Below, in pieces: positions 1 through 11,033 of a stretch of DNA of 15,497 nt. The DNA is from Auxenochlorella pyrenoidosa (Eukaryota > Chlorophyta > Trebouxiophyceae > Chlorellales > Chlorellaceae), in assembly GCA_001430745.1 (NCBI GenBank), contig KQ481967.1, forward strand, positions 340,601 through 356,097, in the 5' to 3' direction. Position 1 is the stretch's first letter. Each line of letters starts with the position of its first letter. Below the pieces are notes generated by a model, which saw only the letters and a list, made by a program, of their open reading frames with translations, searched no databases and was not told the origin of the DNA. A program made the translations under genes and the position numbers.

Positions 1-40
1 CCCCCCCCCCCCCCCCCCCCACGTCCCCCCTCGAGCCCAC
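1..40 (-). other. Start of the SMC1 intron after exon 19, with a C homopolymer
   Basis: On the minus strand this is intron sequence following a gtgggc donor at 35-40. It opens (plus strand) with 20 consecutive C residues, then acgt and another C run. The homopolymer sits exactly at the window edge, so its true length is doubtful. Confidence 0.6.
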
Positions 41-3000
41 CCCAGCAGCATCTGGAAGACGCGCTCCAGGCCCTCCGCCTTGGGCGTGACCAGGTCCACC
101 GCCAGCTTGCCCACCCCCCGCTGCCGCAGCTGGTTGCGCAGTGCGTCGGGCACGCCCTTGACCTTGATGTCCTGGGGGGGAGGAGAGGCGCAGGTGGCAC
201 ACAGCAGGGTGGGTGGGCACCAGGGGACTGTCAAGGGCGGGTTGGCAGGAGCAAACGTGTGACCGTGCTCAGCCTGGGCTTGCATGCCTGCAGGCTCGCT
301 CCCATGCTCCCCTCCCCCCCCCCCCCCTGCTGCCAGGAGGGCACGCACATCTGCAGGGATGAAGGTGTGCGGCGGCAGGCGGCCCTCGCGGAAGGCGCGG
401 ATGCCGATCTTGGCCATCTCGGCTGCATAGGGTGGGTGGGTGGGGGGGCGCGCAGGGCCTGAGGCCAGGGAGAAGGAGTAAGGGTGCCAGCGGGCGGGCG
501 GAGGCGCAGGCGAGCCCGCATGAGCGCGGGGCAGGGCCGGGTGCAGGAGCGGAAACGCCCAAGCTCAGTGCCGGGCCCACATGCGTGCAGCCCGTGCGCG
601 CCCGGCAGCCCAGCAGCTTGCCATCCTTGACGATGATGCCGTCAAAGTCCTTGCCCATGGCCGCCGTCAGAGCCAGCACATACTTCTTGTCCCGGATGTC
701 CGCCAGGTGCGCCACGCGACCGTACACGCCTGCGGGCACACCACGAGGCAATGCAGTGGGCAAGGCTTGCGCTGTCAACACGGCGGCTCTCACACCGCGG
801 CATCCTGCGCGAAGCCATGCAGTGAATGCGAAGCCAGTGCATATGCGCCAGCCCTGCGTGCAGCAGGAGGAACAGCCCCACAACGCCTTGGCTTCGGCAC
901 ACGCAGCAGCGCGCCCACTCACGGTCACGGTGCTGCGCCTTAAGCTGGTTCAGCGCCTCGTTCACGCGCCGGTCGCGCTCCGACTCCTTGCGCACCTGCA
1001 GGGAACTAGCAGGGCAGGGCAGCAGAGTCAGATGGGGGGCGCCGCCGGGTCAGCATACCAGCAGAGCAAGTCGAGGGCGTGAGGGGCACAGCAGGCACAG
1101 CCGGAGCAGGCAGGAGGCCAGGAGAGGAAAGAGAATTGGCCACAGGGTCGGCAGAGGTGAACATCGACAAAACTGCAGGTAGCGCTGTGGTTGCGGCGTT
1201 GGCGGCACCCCTGCATGCTGCAGCTGTGGAGCACACCTGCCGCGCCTCACGTAGCTGCCCCTCCACCTCCTCAAGCTGCAGCGCTAGCCGGTTGCGCTGC
1301 AGGAGGGCAGGAAGGCAGGAGCGTGGCATGGCTCGATCGCCCTTGTGTGTGGCGTGCCGCCCTATAGGCCCTCCCTGCACAGCCCTCCCCCTTGCCCATT
1401 GCACAGCGAGCAGGACTGCACAGACGAAAGCAGCCATGGCCTGCCTGGGAGTCCACGTGCCGCGCCTCCTTGTAGGCTTTGTCCAGCTCCCCCTTGGCCT
1501 CTGCCAGCCGCCGCTCCTTGTCCTTGAGCGACACCGCCACAGACTCGTGCCGCCCCTCCGCCTCGGCCTTCTGCTGGGCTGCAGGCAAGGGCCGGGCAGC
1601 AGGCCGGCGGCGGGGGGTGAAGCGGCTGCCTGGGCCCACCAAGGAGCAGCCTCTGGCCTCCGGCTCTGATGGGAGCCTGCCAGTGCGGGGCCTGTCCTCA
1701 ACAAAAGCAGCTCGGGGGGTTGCTCATGGCGTTCTGCTGGCGGGGCATGCAGCACAAGACGGGGCTTGACAACGCTGAGGCTGGGCACCCACCCAGGCTG
1801 GCCACGCGCTCCTCCATGGCGCCCAGCTTGTCGGCCGCCATGTCGCGCGCCTGCTCGTGCGCCTCCAGCGCCGACTGCTTGGAGGCCAGGTCGGCGTCCA
1901 TGGCTGCCGTCTTGGCCTTGACCTCCTGCGGGGCGCCAGGGCATGAAGAACCAGGCATGATGTTCACGGTTGCACGCGTGCGACACCCCAGGATCAACAT
2001 CCAAGGAGGTCGGGGGGGCCCTCCTTTAGCAGCTCCGCTCCTCCCTGACCAAAGCAGTGAAAAGCGGGCAGCGCAGGATCGGCTGCTGGAACGAGCCAGC
2101 CTGGGCGTGCCTGCTTGATGCGGTTGTATTCGTCCGCCAGCTCCGGCGCCAGCTGCAGCTTGCCCTTCTGCCCGCGCTTCACCTCGTCCTCCAGCGCATT
2201 CTGCTAGGTGAGCATGGGATACGGTACAGGCGCAGGGGTGTGCTGTAAGGCATGCGCTGCGGCCCGGCCATGCTGCCGCACCTTGCCACCCTTCGGGGCA
2301 TATCCTTCACCCAAGGGGCCAGCGCAGCAGCGGCTCCTGAAATGCTATGCCATGAGTGCGTTCGCCCCTGTGGCGACCTCGGAGCACCTGGACCAGCTCG
2401 TGTGGTGCTGTGCAGCAGACCCCCAGCACCTCCAAGCCTCCCTTGCCCAGCCATGCTGCCCCGCACACGCACCTGCGCGTCCTGCAGCGCCTCGAGCTGG
2501 TCGCGCAGCGCCGCCACCCGCGCGCCCTGCTCCTCCGCCTTGCGCCGCCGCTCCGCCAGCTCCTTCTCGCCAGAGCGGATGCGCCGCTCGTGCCGCGCAA
2601 TCTCCTCCCGCACCTTGTAGGCCTCGGGGTTCTGCGGAGATGAAGCCGGGCAGGCGGGGGTGTGAGCATGGCGGGCCGTGCGGATGGAGCAGGGGAGGCA
2701 GGGGTATGAGCATGCCAGGCTGTGCGGATGGAAACAAGGGAGGGAGGGATGCAAGCATGGCGGGTGAGAAGAGCTCCCCCGACGCATTGCAGGTCGTGGG
2801 GGCAGTGGGTGGTTTGAGCAAGAGTAGCCACAGCAGCACGGGGATGGAGGCGGGTAGAGGGCAAGACAGAACGCACAGGGCAGAAGGGCCCCTGCCGCGC
2901 CTGACATGCTGCCTCTGACTGAAGCGCAGGGCAGGGGCCACGGTAGTACACAGGGCGAAGCCTCTAAAACCCAGTCAAGCCACCCGCCTTGCCACTGCGG

Positions 3001-5990
3001 CTGGCAAGTGCCACTGCCGCCGCAGGCCTGCGAGCTCGCCTTCTTGTCGGCGTCAGTCTGCTTCTTCTTGGCCTTCTTCTCCAGCAGCAGGCGCTCCTTC
3101 TGCAGCCCCGCCTGCTCGCGCTTCTTCTGCTCCGCCGCCTTCTCTGCCACCTGCGGAGCGCCGGCGAAGGGTGCAGGCAGGCGAGACGTGGCAGGTCAAG
3201 GCGGGCGGCAGCGGGGGCGCTACCCCTTCTGTGGCCGCTGGGTCATAGGCGATGCACAAATGAGTGGAGACTGGCGCGGCCGCGAGCATCACACTCCCTC
3301 CCACACACTGCCACTGCCAGGTGCTTCAAGAGGGGGCAGAACACTCAGCCCTGCGGCCTGTCACCTGCAGCGAGCGCTCCGCCTCTGCCAACTGCTCCTC
3401 CAGCTCCCGGATCTGGCCCTCAGCCTCTGAGATCTCCTGGTCAATGTGATATACCTGCAGGTGGGGGCGGGCAGCAATGCTGCAGTTGCAGTCGACGCAC
3501 TCCAACTGCAGGAAGAAGAGGGTGGGAGACAGTCCCCCAGGTGCCGTCTGCAGGTGCCACACCCCTTCTTGCAGCCAGGACGTCGAGCGCTGGGAAAGTG
3601 TGCAGGAACCAAGGGGGCGCCAGGCCGGCCGGCTCATGCTTGCCTGCCAGGTGACGTAGGAGGCGCGCGCCTCGTCCAGCTCCTGCTGCAGCCGCTGGTG
3701 CTTCTCCGCCTCCTCCTTCTGCTCCTTCTTCTGCTTCTTCTCTGCAGGCGGCGCCCGGGGGGTTGGGGGGGTTGGGGGTGGGGTTGGGGGGGGGGTGAGT
3801 GGGCGCGCTGCGCTGCCCGCCCAACACGTCCGCAGCAGCCCCCAGGCGCCTGCCCAGCGCACGAGCTGCCGGGCACCGCGGGGTTGGCTGCTACCAGCGC
3901 TGCGCACCCTGGGTCACGGCCTTCTTGCGTGAGAAGATGTACGACACCCGCTCCTCCGCCTCGGCCTTCTTCCTCTCCAGCTCCTGATACTCCTGGGGCA
4001 GGGGCGGCAGGGCAAGGGCCGACGGGCAAGCGGGAGGCTGGCAAGGTTTGCAGCGCTGAGGGGCAGTGGACATACGCTAAGGCCTTGGCCAGCGCATCGC
4101 CAGCTCTACCGCCAATATGACGGCGGGGGTCAGGGGCCAGGGGGCAGCGGCAGTGCCGAGGGTAGAGCGGGCAGGCACAGACGGCCGCAGGGTTGAGGCG
4201 AGCCCCAAACGATCCAGCGCAGCCTCCAGGGGCACAAGGAAACCAGGGGGAGGGAGGGCCAGGGGGCGGCCCACCTGGCGGTACTGGGCGGAGCCGCTGA
4301 TGTGCTCAAACAGGTTTGTCAGGTCGCGTGGCTGCATCTGGGCCACGTTCTCAATGTCGCCCTGCAGGCGGCCAGGGCCCGGGCAGGGAAGCAGGCAGCG
4401 GGGCTGTTGTTGGTGCCGCAGGGCGCAGCGGACAGCAGCGATTGGTGCGCCGCAGAGGCGGAGAGGTGGCGCGGCCGGCCTGCAGTGTGGCACCTTGGTT
4501 GCAAGCAGCAGTCAAGCGTGAGCGCTGCCCAAACCTAGCTCAAGCACATGTGCACGAGCAAAGACAAGGCGCAGCCCTGCCCTGGCGCTCCGAGGCAAGG
4601 CGAAGCATCATGGGCGCACCCGCGGGCAGCACCCACCTGGAAGACGAGGAAGTTGCGGGCCTTGACCAGGATGTTGTACTGCTCAAGCTTCTTGTTGTAT
4701 TGCTCCCACCCCACGGCGCGATCATTCAGCTTGTACTGCGCAGGGGCAAGCGGGGCAGCAGCCACCATGCAGTTGCTGCTGTTCAGGCAGCGCGAGGAAG
4801 GTGAATGTGCAGGTGTGGGGGGCGTTGCGCCCCTGCAGCCCCTCCAGCGATCTAGCAACCAAAAGAGGGCATGAGTCAGCCCGTCGAGCTCGCAGGCCCA
4901 TTCAAACGCACAGGCGACGCCTCTGTTTCGCCTGCCCGAGCCCCAGCCCCACCCCGCTGCAGGGAGCCGGGAGCACGCACCTCGGAGGTGAGGCTCTCCG
5001 CGGCCGCCCCCGCAGGCTTGATGACGCGCTCAAAATGCACCTCGTCTCCGTCTGGCGTCTCAAACACCAGCTTCACCGAACCCTTGCGTGGCCTGCGAGG
5101 TGGAGGGGGCGAGCAGGGGATGCAGGTCTGCAGGCAGCAACTTCCACGTGGCTGTGCCGCCCGTCATGCGTTCAAACCGCCCAGCCCGCCCTCCTGCCCT
5201 GCAGCCGTCGCCCAGCAGCACAGACAATCTGGGACACTCTGTCAAGTGATGTCCGCCCATGCTGCAAATCACATGGCAGCGCAGCACTCGCCTGTCCTCT
5301 GCCGACTGCCCGGCTGTGTTGGAGTAGAGCAGCTCCTTGAGCGAGCCGCGGAGCTGCGGGGCAGAAAGCCAGGACGGAGGGTTTTCTTTTGCCCACGGCA
5401 GTGCACATGCATGTTGCAGAAGGACGGGTGCGTGCGCCCAGGGGCGGCAGGCATCCCACGGGCCGGTCTCCCGAGTGCACGCCGTCGCCGCTGAGGTGTG
5501 CCCCCCTTGGCTGCCACCGACCAGGCCTCACCTGCGCGGTGCGCACGCCCAGCACGAAGGAGATGGCATCCATCACGTTGGACTTGCCTGAGCCGTTTGG
5601 GCCGATGATGGTCGTGAACGCCCTGCAGTTTGGATGCAAACGAAGAAGTAATTGGCAGCGCTCTGCGTGCACTGCTCAGTACAACGCAGCGACCCGGGCA
5701 GATTTGACTGCAGTGGTGAAAGAGGCCAGCAGCTAGCAACAGGCTGCATGCCGGCAGGAGGGAGATGCACAGCAGTGGGAAGGTTGCGGCTTGCCAGCCG
5801 TGTCGTGGGTGCAGAGAGCTGCGGAGTGGATGCCACCCGCGCACCCGGCTGCCTGCAAGCTCCCACCACCGACCACCACACCACACCCAGCGCACTTGAA
5901 GGGTCCAATCACGTTGTGACCGCGGTAGCTCTTGAAGGCGTTGACCTCCAGCCGCAGGATGCGGCCGCGATTGTCGCCGCTGTCTTCCAT
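41..5990 (-). CDS. SMC1: SMC1, cohesin ATPase subunit (5' part, 19 exons, continues past the left edge)
   Basis: Cohesin subunit: with SMC3 and a kleisin it forms the ATP-driven ring that holds sister chromatids and extrudes chromatin loops in the nucleus. Exons (minus strand, in order): 5896-5990, 5532-5622, 5292-5353, 4981-5092, 4637-4735, 4275-4361, 3908-3992, 3644-3741, 3365-3454, 3040-3150, 2473-2631, 2111-2200, 1793-1925, 1445-1578, 1237-1296, 923-995, 622-729, 349-422, 41-171. All phases join, giving about 630 residues. The start is the first in-frame ATG, before [20 protein letters not shown]. Walker A is GPNGSGKS, residues ~39-46; the Q-loop glutamine ends ARNFLVFQ at ~153. A Lys/Glu/Arg-rich coiled coil spans ~180-525. 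The hinge starts at RVYGRVAHL (~526) and includes FDGIIVKD and [10 protein letters not shown]. The second half of the hinge, the returning coil, signature motif and Walker B lie outside the window. Plant SMC1 landmarks recalled from the family (WQ-hydrophobic-Y, YxRIK, LPPxTFIP) fit the chosen joins. Six introns appear to use GC donors. The end of exon 14 is the least certain (1445 or 1457). Confidence 0.95.
2664..2767. repeat. Degenerate 44-45 bp minisatellite inside SMC1 intron 10
   Basis: About 2.3 copies of a unit beginning gagcatg start at 2664, 2708 and (as aagcatg) 2753. Copies 1 and 2 share the stretch tgcggatgga and a trailing Ggg/agg-rich part. They lie in the longest SMC1 intron (2632-3039, 408 bp), which suggests the repeat accounts for part of its extra length. 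Confidence 0.6.
3757..3795 (+). repeat. G-rich tract with G-quadruplex potential in SMC1 intron 7
   Basis: The plus strand carries five G runs of 4-10 bases separated by TT or T, so it exceeds the usual four-run quadruplex pattern. In the SMC1 transcript (minus strand) the same tract is C/A-rich and lies close to the 3' splice site at 3742, where it may serve as an extended pyrimidine-like tract. Confidence 0.7.
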
Positions 5991-6385
5991 CCTGCCGCTT
6001 GTTGCGTTGCGCTCGCAGACGGCAGGCAGGCGGCGGAGCGCGGCCACTGGCTGCTGTGGCAGGTCGGACCGGGCCGGGCGGGCCGAAGGCTCCCTGCCGA
6101 GGTGTGGGCTGCGGCGATCTCTTGCAGCAGTGGCCGCGAGGTCGCTCCCTGCTGCTGGGGAGCGGCAGGGGCTGGCAGCAAGCAGACAGGAGCGGGGACG
6201 GGCACAACGGGTTCCGATCGCAGAGAAATGCAGGAGAGAGCTGGCGGGGGCAGAGAAGAGAGCGCAGCAGGCTTGCCATGTTCTGAGCTCAAAAATGGAG
6301 AGCCCATCCGCCTTTCCAGGCGGCTGTCCGTCGAATAGGGACCTGTGATGCCGTGCTGAACTAGCGCAGTCCTCTCCTTGCAGCT
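5991..6385. promoter_or_regulatory. Divergent promoter interval between SMC1 and the EH/AIDA-C2 gene
   Basis: The two start codons point away from each other and are 395 bp apart, so both 5' UTRs and both core promoters should lie here. The plus strand is purine-rich (GA and GC rich) around 6230-6280. I see no TATA box, no clear E2F site and no convincing ORF; promoter function rests on position only. Confidence 0.55.
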
Positions 6386-9300
6386 ATGGAGCAACCTCGC
6401 CAGGAGCAGCTGCTGCTCCAGGCGGCGGAGGAGGCCGTGGGGGACTTCCAGGCGCGCTGGGAGGCATTCGGGGTAAAGTAGCTGTCCGACGCGTCGGGCG
6501 GTTGTGTCCGGCAGCTGGCTGTCGGCGGGTGTCGCCGCCTGCCGCAGGTGTGTCTGCGGCCAGGTCACCACGCCCCGCATCCGTGGGGCTCCCCAATGCT
6601 GCAGGCTGGCCAGGCTGCGCCTTCAGTCGCTGATATTCTACACTTGGAGAAACGCTGGGACAAGCTGCCGGGCGCCAGTGCAGGCGCAGTAGCGCTCGAG
6701 GACGCCAAGAGCCTGCTCGGCTCTGAAGTTCTGGCGGTGAGCGGCAGCAAGAGCATGGTCCTCTGTCCCAGCCCGCAGCTTGCGCATCACCTGTCGTCCA
6801 TCAGAAGCGCTTTGCACTCCCAGCTGCAAGCGCATTCAGGCCCACTACCTCGACACCCTCTCTTCGGCGCCCTGGCTGCTCTTCTCCATGACTGGAAGCC
6901 TCTGGGCTGCAATGCCTCTCGCATCCGCTCGTCGGCGCACTCCACCCTGTGTCCTCCCATCACCAACCCTGCCGCGCTGCCGCAGGGCGATCCACTGGAG
7001 TTTGTGGTGCAGCAGGTGCTGGCTGCGCAGGGCCTGCCCTCTGCGCCGCAGCTGCTCACCAAGCGGCAGTTTGTGTCGCTGGCGCACGTGGCCGAGGTGG
7101 CGCAGAGCAAGGCGTTCGACCTGCTGACCGCGGAGGAGGCGGCGGCGCCGCGCACCGAGCCGCAGGGCACGAGCCACAAGAAGCGCCCGCCGCCCATCCG
7201 CGACGCACACATCGACGCCTGGCGCATCGCGGCCGCGCCTGCCGGCGGCGCGGCAGGCGTGCCAGATGGCGGCTCAATCGACGAAAACCCCACCGATGAG
7301 GCTGGCCAGCTGGAGGCAGCCGGGCCTGGTGGCCTCAGTCGCGCCACCTCGCTGGTGCCTGGGGGTGGGCCGCTGGCTGCGGTCCCGGCAGAGGGCCTGG
7401 AGACGTGTGGGGATGGAGGGGTGGCCATCCCGCAGGAGCAGGCGGGGGCTGCACCAGCGCTGCCGCTGGATGCAGAGGTGGAGGCCTTCACCACCAAGCT
7501 GAATGTGAGGAGGGGCAGCATGGCGTGCATATGGCATTGGCGATCTGAACCCTACACCCACTGCCTGTCGGCATAGCAGCAGCATTGCTTGCCAGTCGCA
7601 GTTTTGTTCTTCTGCCCTGCCACTTCTCCTGCTCACCTAAATGTGCTGTGCAAGCACAATGCTAGCCTTGTGGACGTGGTTCCTTGCCTGCATGCAAGGC
7701 GCCTCCCGTCACTGCACCATGCTGTTACTGCAGGGCCTGATGGAGCGCGTGAGCTCTGATGTGGCACGGCACACCGCCGCAGAGGCGGCGCCTCAACAGG
7801 CCCCCGAGGGCGCGCGCGCCGCAGGAGAGCAAGGCGAGGTTGCAGAGCGCGGCTCCTGGGAATCTTTTGGCAGCGGCAATTCGAAAGGCAAGCAGCAGCA
7901 GCAGCAGGCAGACGCGGCCCTGCAGACGCCCCCAGCTGCCCCACAGCTGAACGAGGCCGTCATCTCGGCCGCCATGGCTGCGGGCATGACTTTCATGCAG
8001 CACCTGCAGGCAGCCGCAGGTGGCGCGACAGCTGCCATCTCAGACTCCAACCCGCTGCGGCATGCAGCTGCTGTGGCGGCCGCAGCTGTGGCGGCCAGCC
8101 CCTCCCTGTCTGTGGGAGCAGGCTCGCCAGAGGTGGCGCCAGCCTACCCGCGGGCGGGCGCCCCCCAGCAGCTGATCGCAGAGATGATGGCTCACCTGAG
8201 CCTTGAGGGCACCACGCCCGAGCAGCTGCAGGCGGCAGCGACGAGCCTACAGCAGCAGGCGCTGGCCATGCAGCAGCGGCCAGCCGCCTCGCAGGCCGGC
8301 AGCGTGGGCAGCGTGGCCTCTGGCGACCGCAGCGCTGTGTCACACCAGCGCTCCTGGCGGGCGGGCTTGAATGCGGAGAACCAGGCACCTGCAAGCAGCA
8401 CACACCGCCAGCAGCAGCAGTGCCGCGACGTGTCCGTCAGCCCGCAGAAGCCGAGCAGGCTGGGGCTGAGCGGTGGTGCAGCGGCGGCGCATGACGCCGC
8501 CGCCATGCCGCCACCGGCTCCGCGCCTGCGCCCGCCGCCCGTTGAGGGGCTGTGCGCTGGCTGGGGCGCCATGTCGAGGGATGACGTCAAGCGCTGCCAG
8601 GCCATCTTCAACAAGAAGGTGGGTAGCTGCAACAGCAACAGCGCAGCGTACGCGGTTCCTTAAGAGGCTGCACGGGCGGAGCTGCTGCTTCACAGTGCAT
8701 TCTTGCTGCGCAACTCGTCGGCGCTGAGCTGAGGTATTTTTCCTTGTTCTGCCAGCAAAGTGCTAGCGCTGTCATGCCCGACGTGCCCGCTGGCGCGCCC
8801 GAGCCTTCTCGCACCCGGCACTGCCACGGCGCCTCCTGGCCCACGCTTCCCCGCTGCAGGGCTACAGCGAGGTTGGCGGCATGGAGCGGCACTACGCCAT
8901 GGAGTACTTTGCCAAGCTGCACATGGAGGTGGGCACCATCCCCGCTGGCGCTGCGGGTACCTCGTGCTGACTGTGGGCGCAACGCCTGTCTGATCCATCT
9001 CCCGGCATGCATGCTTGTAAGACCACCTTGCACTCTGTGCCCTGCCACCTGCCTGCCCCCCCTGATGCCAGCCTGTGTTGCCATCACCGGCCCTCGTGCA
9101 CCCCCCGCAGGGTGCCATCTTCCACACCGCCTGGTCTGCCGCCGACCTGGGCGCCGACGGCCGCCTCGACTGCCGCGAGTTCTGCCTGTTCGTGCAGCTG
9201 CTGCGCGGCGCGCAAAAGGGGCTGCCCCTGCCCTCGCGGCTCACGCCGGAGGAGGCGGCGGGGCTGCTGGGCGAGGCGGCCATGCCGCCGCCCCCGGCTG

Positions 9301-11033
9301 CGCCAGCGCAGGTGCACATCGATGCGGCGCACATGCGGGTGGTGCTTGGCGGGCACAGCCGGCAGCTCTCCATGGCAGAGCAGGCAGAGTCGGTGATCCA
9401 GGTGGGCAGGGCAGCGGGCCGGGCTCCTGGGGCGCGGGGCAAGCTAACCGGGCAAGCGTGTGTGCGCGTGAGGAACTGCACGCGCCCTCTCACCTACGAC
9501 TCGGGCGACCCTCCCCCTCTGTGGTCTGCACGTGGACTGCAACCCTGGCAGTGCCTCCTACCTGCCTGCCCTGGCCCCCCACCCACCCACCCACCCACCC
9601 ACCCCCACATTTCCATGCAATTTTCTCCGCAGGGCTTTGACCCCGACGACGATGACGCCTCCTCTGTGGACTCTGGCATCGCAGAGAGCGTCATCTCCAC
9701 CGCCTCGCGCCGCGGCCCCGCCGCGCACAGCTACGCGCTGGGCGCCCGCCCCGCCCCCGCCCCCGCGCGCTCCCGCCTGGGCGCCGTCCTGGGGGGCGGT
9801 GCCGGCGCGTACAACCCCTCGTACGCGCGCTCGGGGGTGGGCCAGCCCGCGGGGCCTGGCCCCGAGGCTCTGGGGCACGCGGCGCACAAGCTGCTGGAGG
9901 TGGCGGTGCGCAGCGCGGAGATCAGGTACCGCAAGGCCCTGGACCACCCCATCTTCACGCTGTCGGTGAGGGGTGGCAGCGTGACGGTGGGAACATTGAG
10001 GCGTGCAGGCTGGCCGGCCGGCCTGGCCAGCGCTGCAGTGCTGTGAGGCCAAAACAGAGTGTGGGGGGCAGCTCAGCCCGCCACCTGCAGAAGCTGCATG
10101 GCTGCCTGGCCCGAGCAGGTAGCTAGCCCAGGGGCCTGGTATGGCACCCTCGCGGTGCAGCCCCCTGCCCCTGCATGCCCTCCCTCAAGCCCTGCGTCCC
10201 TGCCTTCCCTCCCAGGTGCGCGACTCCCTGGGGCGCCTGGTGGAGCTGCCGCAGGACACGCACCCGGGGCACTACCGGCGCGAGACCTCCACCATCCACT
10301 CCTCCGCCATCGTGCGCCTCACCACGCCGCTGCGCAGCATGCCGCCGGGTGCGCCAGTGGGTGGGGCACCCCCTGCTTGCCCCTGGGGCAGCACCAACAG
10401 GGCAGCGCATCCGTGTGCGCTGCCGGGCCGCTGCCGTGGCTGCCGCATGGCAGGTGGAGCGCTGCACGTACTCCGATGTGCACCTGCACACCCCTGCCCC
10501 CCTGCAGGCAGCACGTTGTTCCTGGAGATCAAGCACTGGAAGGCGGAGAAGCGGCGCTTCTCCACGCTGGCCTGGGCGTACGCGCCGCTGGACAAGCTGG
10601 TGGACTCTGGGCCCAGCGCTGTGCGGGTGGGCACCCGCACTGGCCTGCAGCGCCACCTCGGGCTGTCAGTTCACCCCTCACCTGTTCTTGCGACATTGCC
10701 TGATGCGTCTGCCGGTGTGGGGCTCGCTTTGGGCTGCTGGCAGTCAGCAGGCACGGGGGAGCCGCGGCGCTGCTCTCCATACTGGGCGGGGCATCTCAAC
10801 CGCCCCGCCCGCGGCGCCTGCTCCAGGGCAACCACGTGCTCGCACGCCCTGCCCCCGCCTTGACGGCTGCTCCCTGCTGACCAGGCTGCCTGCGCACCCC
10901 GCGCCTGCAGGTGCGTGGCGGCCCCGTGGACCTGCCGCTGCTCAAAAAGCCGGTCGACCTGACGCTGAAGCGCACGCGCCGCCTCACCAGCCGCGCCTTT
11001 GACCTGCACCTCACCCTGCGCGGCCTCGAGTAG
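6386..11033 (+). CDS. EH-domain protein with C-terminal AIDA-type C2 domain (about 11 exons)
   Basis: Well-supported exons: 6986-7504, 7734-8618, 8860-8928, 9111-9401, 9633-9965, 10216-10348, 10508-10626, 10911-11033 (TAG stop). The 5' end is less certain: exon 1 6386-6472 (ATG, MEQPRQEQ), exon 2 about 6548 or 6605 to 6736, exon 3 about 6831 or 6840 to ~6905. Total is about 900 residues. Exons 4-5 encode a long Ala/Gln/Pro/Ser-rich, probably disordered region with a five-Gln run. An EH domain spans the end of exon 5 to exon 7: RCQAIFNKK, then AWSAADLGADGRLDCREF and a following KGLPLP. Its EF-loop has Asp at positions 1, 5 and 9 and Glu at 12, but Gly at 3. The last ~140 residues (HPIFTLSVRDSLGRLVELP, FLEIKHWKAEKRRF, LPLLKKPVDL) match the C2 domain of AIDA (Pfam Aida_C2 family), a lipid/cytoskeleton-associated module. 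EH domains normally bind NPF peptides in endocytosis, so a membrane-trafficking or cortical adaptor role is inferred, not shown. Confidence 0.87.
9577..9608. repeat. CCCA microsatellite in an intron of the EH/AIDA-C2 gene
   Basis: About seven tandem CCCA units interrupted only at the ends, in the intron 9402-9632, about 25 bp upstream of the acceptor ttttctccgcag. The complementary strand is GGGT-type and could form a quadruplex. Confidence 0.8.

Noticed and set aside
269..928. 219-residue minus-strand open frame as a separate gene
   Set aside because: It is SMC1 exon 17 read through its introns and then shifted over exon 18; the family-consistent reading needs splicing.
1006..2004. 332-residue open frame on the minus strand
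   Set aside because: It runs through several SMC1 introns and is out of frame with SMC1 exons. Long stop-free frames are expected in such GC-rich DNA.
5160..5182. tRNA B-box-like gttcaaacc
   Set aside because: No A-box at the right distance and no cloverleaf arms; it lies in an SMC1 intron.
6548..7576. 342-residue frame read without introns at the 5' end of the EH/AIDA-C2 gene
   Set aside because: Codon bias shifts to another frame at 6831-6900 and a GT donor at 7505 precedes the frame's end, so splicing fits better.
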